A stretch of 64,000 nt of DNA from DDH964 sp963763205 (GTDB lineage Bacteria; Desulfobacterota; Desulfuromonadia; Desulfuromonadales; DDH964), in assembly GCA_963763205.1 (NCBI GenBank), contig CAVXNQ010000014.1, forward strand, positions 3,310 to 67,309. The letters run 5' to 3'. The notes below the pieces were generated by a model. It worked only from the letters and a program-made list of their open reading frames with translations. It had not been told where the DNA came from and searched no databases. A program made the translations under genes and the position numbers. Within the stretch, counting starts at the first letter, position 1; each line of letters starts with the position of its first letter. Positions 21,269-29,900 of the stretch are shown piece by piece.

Positions 21269-22174
21269 ATGGAACCATGCCCAGTTTGCACAGAGGCTAT
21301 GCAATATGTATCTCGCGGCAGTAGAGATGTTTTTTCGGTAGAATGTCCAATTTGCGGCAAGTATTCTATCACTCGCACCGCCTTGGCAAATTTGAAAAAC
21401 TCCGATCTGACGCAGCGCCAAAGAGCCAATATCTGTGGTTGGCTTCGAGAGAATCAGCCTTACGAAATTTCGAGCACTAATTTAAATAACCTTGAAAAAA
21501 TTATGACCCCATCTTTTCATGCCCGTGCTGACAAATTATTAATTCATTTGTATGAGGAAACTTTATACGTTGGTAAAAAAATAGTTAAAAATAGATCATG
21601 GCTCGGTTATGGGTGGTGTATAAATCAGCACGAGCTTGATGAAATTTTGTCGTTTTTGGTCTCCTCTGGGAGAATCAGCCAGCAAAACGCCACTGAAACA
21701 GTTTTTATTAAAATTGAGCCGAACGGTTGGTCTCACCTTGAGGAATTACAAAAAGCAAATTCCGAAAGCAATCAAGGCTTTGTTGCTATTTGGTTTTCTG
21801 ATGAAATGAGGAAAATTTATGATGAAGTGATCTCTATTGGTATTCTTGAGGCTGGTTTCACACCTCACCGTGTTGACCAGAGAGAGCATAACGACAAAAT
21901 CGACGACGAAATTATTGCACAAATTAGAAAAAGCCGCTTTGTTCTGGCAGACTTTACAGGACATCGGGGCGGTGTATATTTCGAGGCCGGTTTCGCAAAA
22001 GGATTAAATTTAGAAGTTATTTGGACCTGTCGGGAGGACGATTTAGATAATCTTCATTTTGATATTCGACAATATAATTGCATTACCTGGAATCAAGACA
22101 ATCTTGATCATTTCAAGAGTAGAATAACAAATAGAATAGAAGCTGTCTTAGGGCGAGGTAAATCGAAGGAATAA
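21269..22174 (+). CDS. Zinc-ribbon plus deoxyribosyltransferase/TIR-like protein
   Basis: A 301-residue protein of cassette 8. Residues 4-36 hold two CxxC pairs (CPVC..CPIC) forming a zinc ribbon. A helical middle (residues ~50-165) is followed by a C-terminal domain from ~170 (FVAIWFSDEM..YDEVISIGILEAG, EHNDKIDDEIIAQIRKSRF, ADFTGHRGGVYFEAGFAKGL, LHFDIRQYN). That domain resembles the nucleoside 2-deoxyribosyltransferase / TIR-like fold, including the acidic DFTG strand and the E of YFEAGFA. Such domains bind or cleave nucleotide bases, and several related families act as effectors in phage defence; function here is inference. ATG at 21269 is chosen over 21221 because it follows the cassette border (aaaggaataaaaATG). 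Confidence 0.75.
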   Translation: MEPCPVCTEAMQYVSRGSRDVFSVECPICGKYSITRTALANLKNSDLTQRQRANICGWLRENQPYEISSTNLNNLEKIMTPSFHARADKLLIHLYEETLYVGKKIVKNRSWLGYGWCINQHELDEILSFLVSSGRISQQNATETVFIKIEPNGWSHLEELQKANSESNQGFVAIWFSDEMRKIYDEVISIGILEAGFTPHRVDQREHNDKIDDEIIAQIRKSRFVLADFTGHRGGVYFEAGFAKGLNLEVIWTCREDDLDNLHFDIRQYNCITWNQDNLDHFKSRITNRIEAVLGRGKSKE

Positions 22175-22181
22175 GATCATT

Positions 22182-22200
22182 GCATAACACTTATCAGGCC
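22182..22200 (+). other. Truncated attC of cassette 8 (array end)
   Basis: R'' GCATAAC (22182-22188) is the exact complement of the cassette 8 border, but no matching L'/R' half follows. Instead the sequence reads acttatcaggcc and enters a tandem repeat. The last attC of the other cluster (56849) breaks off into nearly the same bases. Confidence 0.65.
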
Positions 22201-22340
22201 CCCGGCCGTCAAGAGGTAAAATCCTCCGCGCACGAAAAAGATTGATCCCTTTTCGTTCTTTGACACTTATCAGGCCCCCGGCCGTCAAGAGGTAAAATCC
22301 TCCGCGCACGAAAAAGATTGATCCCTTTTCGTTCTTTGAC
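22187..22340. repeat. Tandem duplication of 76 bases
   Basis: Two consecutive copies of a 76-base unit (acacttatcaggcccccggc.. to ..cttttcgttctttg), with no visible mismatch. The first copy starts inside the truncated attC. Small open frames across it are by-products of the repeat. Confidence 0.9.
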
Positions 22341-22724
22341 AAGCGACTGATCACCTAGAACCCACCGGTTTCCGGCTTGGGATTCATTTCTGGCTGCAGA
22401 CGAACTCTGCTCCAAACACTTATCGAGGCTCTTTTCGCGGGGGCTCGTTCGAGTCCTCCCCGCCGCCTGGAATCACGCGCGTGCCCTTATGCCGTCCCAG
22501 TCAAGACATCGAGGTTCATCCGTACTGCCGATGATGACCGCAGTTAGGTGCGGGCTCGGGGAAGGGGCAGAATCCGGCGCGGGCCCCTTGGACCATCGCG
22601 CAAGCTGAATGTGGGAGCGAGGCGGACCTCCAATCAAAACAAGCGGTTGGCAGTGGTCGGCGGATCATGCGGCCATCTTCGGGTTTCTCCCCCAGGAGCA
22701 GGACCATGGGGTCAGGCCTCGAAG
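22341..22724. other. Gene-free stretch between array end and RAYT
   Basis: No plausible gene is seen. A degenerate third copy of the array-end words (aaacacttatcgaggctc, 22414-22431) and a GC-rich hairpin at 22437-22463 (GCGGGG..CTCG TT CGAG..CCCCGC) are the only structures. The hairpin could be a REP-type palindrome mobilised by the adjacent RAYT. It also resembles a tRNA T-arm, but no tRNA body is present. Confidence 0.45.
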
Positions 22725-22752
22725 TTGCCAAGATTGATCGTTGAGCTATACT
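22725..22752 (+). promoter_or_regulatory. Promoter of the RAYT gene, probably leaderless
   Basis: TTGCCA (22725-22730), 16-base spacer, TATACT (22747-22752). The start codon is at 22760, where transcription should begin, and no ribosome site is present. The mRNA would therefore be leaderless. Confidence 0.6.
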
Positions 22753-22759
22753 CTGTCCC

Positions 22760-23713
22760 ATGGCCAGAAAACCTCGCATCCATCTCCCCGGCGGCTTCTA
22801 TCACGCCATGCTCCGCGGCAACGACGGTCAGGAAATCTTCCCGTCCGATGCCGACCGCTTCCGCCTCTACCTGTTGCTGCAGGAGGGAACCTGCCGGTTT
22901 GGCTACCGGGTGCATGCCTTTTGCCTCATGTCCAACCACCTCCATCTCCTGCTCCAGGCCGGCGACATTCCCCTGTCGCGCGGCATGCAGAACCTGGCGT
23001 TTCGCTATACCCGCTGGATCAACTGGCGCGAAAAACGCACCGGCCATCTCTTCCAGGGGCGATTCAAGGCGCTCCTGATCGAGGGCGACAGCTACTTGCT
23101 GGAGTTGGTCCGGTACATCCATCTCAACCCAGTGCGTGCCGGAATGACCCAAAATCCGGAAGACCACCCCTGGACCAGCCATCACGCCTACCTTGGGAAA
23201 CAAAGACTCCCCTGGCTGACGACCGACGCGGTTTTGGGGCATTTCGGCGTGACCGCGGGAAAAGCCAGGGCGGCGTATGCCCGGTTCGTCCTGGACGGGG
23301 TGGGCGAAGAGCATCGCCACGATTTCCACCGCGGCGGCGACGACCCGCGCATTCTCGGCAGCGACAGCTTTGCCGCAACGGCCCTGGCGGCCGAAGAGGG
23401 GAGCGGGCCGCGTACCACGTTGGACCAGGTCAAAGAGACGATAGCGCAGATCTACGGCGTCGATGCGGAGCAGTTGCAAAGCCCCTCGCAGCAGCGAAAT
23501 CTCGCCGAAGCCCGGGCCATGCTGGCCTGGGTGGCACGGGAGAGCGGCGCCGGCAACCTGGAACAGGTGGCCAGGTTCGTCAGGCGCGCTTCCGGCTCGA
23601 TGAGTTCGGCGGTTCGGCGGCTGAACGAACGAGCCGAGACGGATGCGGCGGTCGAGCGGCGATGCGAAGAGGTAAGATCGGCCCTGCGGAAACTTGGCGA
23701 CTTGGAGGACTGA
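22760..23713 (+). CDS. REP-associated tyrosine transposase with DnaA-like C-terminus
   Basis: A 317-residue Y1 transposase of the RAYT (IS200/IS605-related) group. The catalytic core occupies residues ~1-180: HUH motif in SNHLHLLLQ, with HLFQGRFKALLIEGDSYLLELVRYIHLNPVRA containing the presumed tyrosine. Residues ~215-300 (TLDQVKETIAQIYGVDAEQL.., QRNLAEARAMLAWVARE) resemble domain IV of DnaA, the helix-turn-helix that reads DnaA boxes; this fusion is known in the family. RAYTs are single-copy housekeeping-like genes that move REP hairpins rather than a full insertion sequence. It is GC-rich like the chromosome, so it marks the resumption of native sequence after the integron. Confidence 0.88.
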   Translation: MARKPRIHLPGGFYHAMLRGNDGQEIFPSDADRFRLYLLLQEGTCRFGYRVHAFCLMSNHLHLLLQAGDIPLSRGMQNLAFRYTRWINWREKRTGHLFQGRFKALLIEGDSYLLELVRYIHLNPVRAGMTQNPEDHPWTSHHAYLGKQRLPWLTTDAVLGHFGVTAGKARAAYARFVLDGVGEEHRHDFHRGGDDPRILGSDSFAATALAAEEGSGPRTTLDQVKETIAQIYGVDAEQLQSPSQQRNLAEARAMLAWVARESGAGNLEQVARFVRRASGSMSSAVRRLNERAETDAAVERRCEEVRSALRKLGDLED

Positions 23714-23802
23714 CCCCGGCATCTGCGGCTTACGCGGAAGACCCTTCCCGCCATTCCTGAACCACCTTCGCGCCGGAGCGATGGGCCACGTCAGGTTGCC
23801 GC

Positions 23803-24015
23803 CTACTCCTCGGGCCGATAGTTGAAGACCGGCAGGTGGAATTCCTGGCATTCCCGGCGAGACCACGTCTCCGTTTTGCCGAAGATGTCGATCTCGGCGG
23901 CGTCGCCCGTGCAGGCGATCAGTTTGCCGGTCTGATGGTTTTCGGTGTTTTCCAGGTATTTGTTTTCTCCGGCCGCAACGGCTTGACAGAGCTTCTGGAA
24001 TTTAGGGCGCTTCAT
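23803..24015 (-). CDS. Small conserved-looking hypothetical protein
   Basis: A 70-residue protein starting MKRPKFQKLCQAVAAGENKYLE and ending PVFNYRPEE. It is soluble, with one Cys early and one in the middle and no membrane segment. A good ribosome site (GGGAGGTCGTT before ATG) and native-like codon use support it as a real gene. The motif TWSRRECQEFHLPVF suggests a small folded domain, but I do not recognise the family. It is divergent from lutA, and the ~220-base gap between them holds a TATACT box (24076-24081, plus strand) that may belong to lutA. Confidence 0.6.
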   Translation of the reverse strand: MKRPKFQKLCQAVAAGENKYLENTENHQTGKLIACTGDAAEIDIFGKTETWSRRECQEFHLPVFNYRPEE

Positions 24016-24233
24016 AACGACCTCCCGGTCCGCACACTCCCGGCGGACCTCGCTGAAAATCGTTTTTCTGACTTATTATACTCCTTCCTCCTTGCGGGCG
24101 GCTCCTTCCATGCGACCACCGCAGGCCCGTTGTTCTCGAACCGATTGCTGCTATATTTGACGAGTCTTTGGCCCGCCTCGGCGCGGTCCGGCCCCGGGGT
24201 TCCAGGTCCCCGCTGGGGGGAGGAGAAGCTGTC

Positions 24234-24960
24234 ATGCGCGTACAACTATTCGGGACCTGCCTGGTCGACGCCCTCTTTCCGGAGGTGGGGGAGGCGACGG
24301 TCAAGCTGCTGCGTCACTTCGGCGCGGAGGTGGACTACCCGGCCGGGCAGACCTGCTGCGGCCAGCCGGCCTTCAACGCCGGCTACCGCGCCGAGGCGGC
24401 CGCCGCCGCGCGGCATTTTCTCGACATTTTTGCGGCGACGGAAGGGCCGATCGTCACCCCCTCCGGGTCCTGCGCGGCGATGGTCAAGCATCACTACCCG
24501 GCCCTGCTGCAGGACGAACCCGGGATGAGCGGGAAGGCGGCGGCGGTGGCCGGGCGGATCTACGAGCTCTCCCAGTTTCTGGTCGGGGTGCTGCGCGCCC
24601 ACGAGCGGGGCTTTGCCGGCCGCGGCCGGATTACCTACCACTCTTCCTGCCACCTGACCCGCAGCCTCGGCGTGCGCGAGGAGCCCCTCGCCCTGCTCGC
24701 CGCGCTGCGCGGCGCCGAGGTCGTACCGCTGCCGGACGCCACCCGCTGCTGCGGTTTCGGCGGCATGTTCATGGCCAAGCTCCCGGAGATCTCCTGTGCC
24801 CTGGCCGACGAGAAGGCCGGAGGCGATCCTCGCCAGCGGCGCCGACACGGTGACCGGCTGCGACAGCGGCTGTCTGATGAACATCGCCGACGGCCTGAAG
24901 AAACGGGGAAGTCAGGTGCGCGTGGCGCACCTGGCCCAGCTGCTGGCGGAGGGGTTATGA
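24234..24960 (+). CDS. lutA: Lactate utilization protein LutA (one frameshift)
   Basis: An iron-sulfur (CCG-domain) subunit of the LutABC L-lactate-oxidising complex. Both CCG-type clusters are visible: GQTCCGQPAFNAGYR near residue 42 and DATRCCGFGGMF near residue 175. One extra G near 24821-24825 shifts the frame. The correct reading ends EAILASGADTVTGCDSG..LAEGL with TGA at 24958-24960, overlapping the lutB ATG. Without the correction, lutA appears falsely fused to lutB. Joined length is about 241 residues, normal. ATG at 24234 is preceded by GGGGGGAGGAG. It is first in the operon lutA-lutB-lutC. Confidence 0.9.
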
Positions 24961-26324
24961 GCGCGGAGCAGACCAGTCTGCAGTTTCGCGCCAACGCCGC
25001 GCGGGCAATTAACGATCCCCAGCTGCGCGCGGCGCTGCGCAACGCCACCGACACCTTCGGCCAGCGGCGGGAGAGCGCCTTCGCGGCCCTCCCCGACCTG
25101 GAGGCACTGCGCGAACGGGCCTCGGCGATCCGCCTGGAAGTCCTCAACCACCTCCCCGCATACCTGGAGCAGTTCACCGCAAACGCCAGCGCCGCCGGCG
25201 CCATTGTACACCGCGCAGCCGATGCCGCCGCGGCGCGGGAACTGGTCGCCGGGCTGCTCAAGGCGCGCGGGGTGACGATGGTGGCCAAGAGCAAGTCGAT
25301 GGTCTCCGAGGAAATCCACCTGAATCCGTACCTGGAGGCGGCGGGGATCGAGGTGGTGGAGACCGATCTCGGCGAGTACATCATCCAGCTGGAGCACGAG
25401 ACCCCCTCGCACATCATCGTCCCGGCGATTCACAAGAGCCGCCAGCAGGTCGGCCGGCTCTTCGCCGAGCGTCTCGGCATTCCCTACAGTGACGACCCCC
25501 AGGTGTTGACCCGGACCGCCCGCGCCGTGCTGCGGGACAAGTTTCTCGCCGCCGGCGCCGGCCTCTCCGGCGCCAACTTCGGCATCGCCGCCTCGGGGAG
25601 CCTCGCCCTTTTCACCAATGAGGGGAACGGGCGGATGGTGACGACCCTGCCGCCATTGCACATCGCCGTCCTCTCCATCGAGAAGCTCCTCCCCTCGCTG
25701 CGCGAGCTGCCGACCTTCATCCGCCTGCTGCCGCGCTCGGCGACCGGCCAGGCGATCACCAGCTACCTGTCGCTGATCACCGGCACCCGCCGGCCGGGAG
25801 AGGCGACCGGCGCCGAAGAGCTGCACATCGTCCTGCTCGACAACGGCCGCAGCGAGATCCTCAAAGGCGCCTGCCGGGAGATGCTCAAGTGCATCCGCTG
25901 CGGCGCCTGCATGAACGTCTGCCCGGTCTACCGCACCGTCGGCGGACATGCCTACGGCTGGACCTATCCGGGGCCGATGGGGCTGATCCTGACCAACCTG
26001 CTGGCCGGCATGGAGACGTCCTACCCGCTGGTCGACGCCAGCACCCTGTGCGGCGCCTGCGTCGAGGTCTGCCCGGTGAAGATCCCGCTGGTGGAGCTGA
26101 TCCTCGAGCTGCGCCGGCGCCGGGTCCGGGACGGCTTCTCCGGTTCCGCCACCGACCTGGGGATGCGGCTGTTCGCCAGGGCGGCTTCGGCCCCTAAGCT
26201 GTTCAACTGGGGCGAGCGCCTGGCGCGGATCTGCTGGCCGGCGGTCCGCAGGATCGGCGGGAAGAACGTGGCGGGGCGCCTGCCCCGGCCGGCGGCCAAA
26301 CCGTTTCACGCGAGGATGAAATGA
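24957..26324 (+). CDS. lutB: Lactate utilization iron-sulfur protein LutB
   Basis: A 455-residue subunit of the LutABC complex that oxidises L-lactate to pyruvate and passes electrons on. The N-terminal LUD domain (residues ~60-290, with VAKSKSMVSEEIHLN and GANFGIAASGSLALFTNEGNG) is followed by two 4Fe-4S ferredoxin motifs (CIRCGACMNVCPVY and CGACVEVCPVKIP) and a basic C-terminal region. The start ATG overlaps the lutA stop (ATGA) and the end overlaps lutC by four bases, so translation is coupled. Complete and undamaged. Confidence 0.94.
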   Translation: MSAEQTSLQFRANAARAINDPQLRAALRNATDTFGQRRESAFAALPDLEALRERASAIRLEVLNHLPAYLEQFTANASAAGAIVHRAADAAAARELVAGLLKARGVTMVAKSKSMVSEEIHLNPYLEAAGIEVVETDLGEYIIQLEHETPSHIIVPAIHKSRQQVGRLFAERLGIPYSDDPQVLTRTARAVLRDKFLAAGAGLSGANFGIAASGSLALFTNEGNGRMVTTLPPLHIAVLSIEKLLPSLRELPTFIRLLPRSATGQAITSYLSLITGTRRPGEATGAEELHIVLLDNGRSEILKGACREMLKCIRCGACMNVCPVYRTVGGHAYGWTYPGPMGLILTNLLAGMETSYPLVDASTLCGACVEVCPVKIPLVELILELRRRRVRDGFSGSATDLGMRLFARAASAPKLFNWGERLARICWPAVRRIGGKNVAGRLPRPAAKPFHARMK

Positions 26325-26851
26325 CCAGCGAGGTGCTCGAGCTGTTTATTGAGAACGCCGGCAAGGCGGCGGCCCATGTTGTCCGCCTCGCGAAGGTCGA
26401 GGTCTTGGGCCAGGCTCTGGCGGAACTGTTGCCTTCCGGGGCCGCGGTCTACTGCCCCGGGAAGACCGCGCTGGAGCAGGCCGCGGTGACGGTGCCGGGG
26501 AAACGGGTGCCGGAGTATGCCGCTGCCGAGATCTGCGTCGAGGAGGTGGAGGCGGGGATCGCCGAGACCGGCAGCCTGGTCTGCAGCAGCGCCGGAGGGC
26601 GGGCGGTGCAGGCCAGCCTGCTGCCGGACCGCCATGTCGCCCTGCTGCCGGCGGCAAAGATCTTCGCCACCCTCGACGATTACTTCGCCGCGGTGGCGGC
26701 GGCTCCGCCCGCCAACCTCACCCTCATAACCGGCCCGAGCCGCACCGCCGACATCGAGCTGACCCTGGCGATCGGCGTCCACGGTCCGGCCCGCCTCGAT
26801 ATCCTGGTCGTCGGCGAGGCGCCTGCCGGAATCGCAGGGGAGGGGAGCTGA
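26321..26851 (+). CDS. lutC: Lactate utilization protein LutC
   Basis: A 176-residue LUD-domain protein, third member of the LutABC lactate oxidase. The family end motifs are present: SLVCSSAGGRAVQASLLPDRHVALLPAAKI and LITGPSRTADIELTLAIGVHGP. The last is the hallmark of LutC/YkgG. It starts with ATGA overlapping the lutB stop. It is slightly shorter than the usual 200-240 residues, with the N-terminus being the reduced part. Confidence 0.92.
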   Translation: MTSEVLELFIENAGKAAAHVVRLAKVEVLGQALAELLPSGAAVYCPGKTALEQAAVTVPGKRVPEYAAAEICVEEVEAGIAETGSLVCSSAGGRAVQASLLPDRHVALLPAAKIFATLDDYFAAVAAAPPANLTLITGPSRTADIELTLAIGVHGPARLDILVVGEAPAGIAGEGS

Positions 26852-26880
26852 GGTCTCCCGGCCGACCGCGGAACCGGTGC

Positions 26881-26917
26881 AAAAAAACAGCCCCCGGCAG
26901 GGTTCTGCCGGGGGCTG
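26881..26917 (-). terminator. Terminator of the HD-GYP sensor gene
   Basis: CAGCCCCCGGCAG (26888-26900) pairs with CTGCCGGGGGCTG (26905-26917) around a four-base loop. Read on the minus strand the 13-base stem is followed by seven Ts, 20 bases past the HD-GYP stop. lutABC converges on it. Confidence 0.92.
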
Positions 26918-26936
26918 GTGCGTGCTGAAGGGGGCG

Positions 26937-29900
26937 TCAGGGCTCCTCCGCGGCCTCCGGATCGAGGGCCAAAAAGGCCGCGACGACCGCCGGATCGAGG
27001 TCGCTGCCGGCCTTTCTCTGCAGGTAGTCAGCCACCTTTTCGGCGGACCAGCCGGCGCGGTAGGGCCGGTCGGAGCGCAGCGCATCCCAGGTGTCGACCA
27101 CCGAGAAGATGCGGGCTGCGAGGGGGATCTGCTCGCCCTTGAGGCCGCGCGGGTAACCGCTGCCGTCCCACTTTTCGTGGTGGCAGTAGGGGATGTCGAG
27201 GGCCGGCCGCAGGTGCTCGATGGGCGAGAGCAACTCGTAGCCGAAGCGCGGATGCTGGCGCATGAGTTCCCATTCGCTTTCGTTCAGCGGCCCGGTTTTG
27301 AGCAGAATGCGGTCGGGGATCCCCATCTTGCCGATGTCGTGCAGCAGGGCACCGCGCCGGATGTGCAGCAGCTGCTCTTCGTCGTAGCCCATGGCGCGGG
27401 CCAGGCGCAGGGCCATGGCGCTGACCCGCGTCGAGTGCCCTTCGGTTTCCTTGTCGCGCAGATCGAGAGCTCGCGACCAGCCTTCGATGGTGGTGTCGTA
27501 GGCCAGACGCAGGCGGCTGTTGGAACGCTGCAGGTTGTCCAACAGGGTGGCCTTGACGATGGCGATCGCCGCCTGGGTGCCGAGGGCATCGAGGAATTCG
27601 AACCATTCCGGCGGCGGCTCCAGGGGGGCGCGATGGAAGATCTCGAGAACTCCCTGGACCTGTCCCTGCGAAACCAGCGGCAGGGCGACCCCGAAGACGA
27701 AACCCTCCCGGCCGGTCAGGGCACGGCCGCGGGGATCCCCGGTCGAAAAGGGCTGAGGAATGGGGATCGGCAATTGTTCGTTGACCACCCGGCCGAGCCA
27801 GGACCCTGCCAGCGGCACGTTCCTGGGCAGCTCCCGCGGCGCGATAAAGCCCCGACCGGCGGCGAATTCCATCTGCCCCTGGTCCGGCCGGTAGAGAAAG
27901 ACGTCACCGGCATCGACCTGCAGCTGGCCGCAGACCTGCTCAAGTAAAACCTTGAGGGTCTGGCGCAGGTCGAAGTTGGATGTGATGGCCAGGTCGATGT
28001 TGTGCAGCGCGACCAGCCGCTGCAGCTGGCGCTCCGTCTGTTCGTGAAGCAGCGCGCGGCGCAGGGAGCTGGCAGCGATGTCGCCGATCACGATCAACTG
28101 GCGCACCACCTGGTCGCGGACCGGGCCATCAAATCCGGCGCACAGGGCGCCGACGGACTGTTCCTGCTCGATCAGGGGAATGCAGACCAGGTAGGCGAGG
28201 TCCTGCATCAGGTCGTGCCCGGCCACACCGCTAGCCTGCGGCGTCAGCTTGTGCACCTGCGGGCTGCGGGACTCCAGGGCGAGCCGGGCGAGATCCTGTT
28301 CCGGGCCGAGCTGGAGGCCGGCGGCCTTGGCCCACAGGCCCCGCGCCTGTTCCATGACCGGCCCCTCGCCGGGCCGAGTCAGAAACAGCAGGGAAACCGC
28401 TCGGGCCTGGGTCAAGCGATGGGCATAGTCGAGGGTGACCGACTGGATTTCGGTTCGGTTGCCGGCGGTGCGCAGGGCGGTGGTGACCTGGGCGATGACC
28501 TCCATCTCCTGCTGGCGTTTCTGCCGATCGGTGATGTCCTCGATGGTTTCGATGACGGCGACGACTTCTCCCTGGCTGTCGCGAATCGGGGTCGCATTGA
28601 AAAAGAGATAACGGTCGGGGCCGTTGAGGTTGGAAAACCACCCTTCGGCCTGCAGACCGTCCTCAGCCAGTTCGGAAGGGCGCAGCAGGCGATAGCCCCA
28701 GTGGGCCGGGTCGAGATCGGTCTCCTCGCGGAGGACCAGGTCGGCCAGGCAGGGCCGGGGCGAGGTGTAGAACGCCTGCCACTGGTTGCGGGTGCCGAGC
28801 ATCAGGGGCGCGGCTTTGCCGCTGAGGATTTCCATCGCCCGGTTCCAGGTGAGGATCTGATGGTCGGCATTGAGGACGAAAGTCGGCGCTCCGCTGTAGC
28901 GCAGCAGGTTGTCGGAAAAGGTCTTCTGCTCCTGGAGCGCCGCTTCGACCCGCTTGCGCTCGCTGATATCGAGAAACGTCCCGATCAGGCCGCCGAGGGA
29001 GCCGTCGGAATTGGCGAAGGGGGCCTTGAAAAAGATCACCTGATGGCGGCTGCCGTCGGCATACTGGACCGTAGCATCGTAGACCTGGGTTTCGCCGCTG
29101 GCGAAGAGGTCGAGGTCCGCCTGGTGGTAGACCTCGGCCAGATCCGGCGGCGAGAGATCATAGACGCTCTGGCCCACCAGCTCTTCCCGCGGCCGGCCGA
29201 GAAAGGACTCGAAGGCGCGGTTGCAGCCGAGGTATTTCCCCTGAATATCCTTGTAGAAGACCGGATTGGGCAGGGTATCGATGAGGATCTGGAGAAAATG
29301 GAGCTGCTCCCCGAGAGCGGTCTCGTGGCCGCGCATCCGTTCCAGCAGCTGCTGAAACGCTGCGGCGAAGAGGCCGATCTCGTCCTGTTGCCGCAGCAAC
29401 TGCGGGGGTATGGCCCAGGTCTCGTTCGCCGGACCGGAGACGTAGGCGGTCAGGGTTTCCAGGGGAGAGGTCAGGCGGCGCATGATCCACCAGACCATGG
29501 CGCTGCAGAGCAGCAGCAGGGCGACGAAGGCCGGCAGGAAGAGCCGCTGGGCCTGGCGGATCGGGGCGTACGCCTCGGTCAGCGGGTAGGCGGCGCCGAG
29601 AATCCAGTCTTCCGCGGCCAGATGCTTGAAGGAGCCGAGAGCCGAATAGTCGTCGTCGATGCGCATTTCGCCGCTGCCGTCAAAACCGGCGAGAACCTGG
29701 TTGAGAAGGGGATTGCTGCCGTCTCTTTCCAGGGGCTGCAGCAGGCGCTGCCGGTCGGGATGAACGATCAGGCGTCGCTGGCGGTCGAAGAGGTAGAGAT
29801 AGCCATCGCGGTCGAGAATGCTGTTCGACAGCCGGCCGAGGAAATTGTCATGGCTGAGGAAGAGTCCGCCGGCGAGATAGGCCCTGACCTCGCCATCGGC

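Larger units (their letters stand above)
11196..22200. mobile_element. Chromosomal integron with eight-cassette array
   Basis: An integron integrase gene on the minus strand (11196-12431) is followed, in the opposite direction, by eight consecutive cassettes each closed by an attC site. Cassette borders by the G|TT rule: C1 about 12600-13057, C2 13058-16507, C3 16508-17340, C4 17341-17793, C5 17794-18107, C6 18108-20659, C7 20660-21250, C8 from 21251. The first seven bases at each border and the R'' core of that same cassette's attC are reverse complements, as a circular cassette requires: GTTCGGC/GCCGAAC (C2), GTTACGC/GCGTAAC (C3), GTTAGGA/TCCTAAC (C4), GTTAGCT/AGCTAAC (C5), GTTATGT/ACATAAC (C7), GTTATGC/GCATAAC (C8), with one mismatch in C6. 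Cassette DNA is visibly richer in A+T than the flanking chromosome. Confidence 0.93.

Noticed and set aside
22148..22415. Open frames over the tandem repeat
   Set aside because: They simply repeat the 76-base unit in translation and have no start signals.
22437..22463. tRNA T-arm-like sequence (gttcgagtcc)
   Set aside because: No acceptor, D or anticodon arm can be built around it; it is better explained as a GC-rich palindrome.
22182..22760. Group IIC intron or IS1111-type insertion into the last attC
   Set aside because: Both are known to target attC sites, but no intron reverse transcriptase or IS110-type transposase is present downstream.
24168..26324. 718-residue LutA-LutB fusion
   Set aside because: Product of a one-base shift; the corrected lutA stop overlaps the lutB start exactly as expected.
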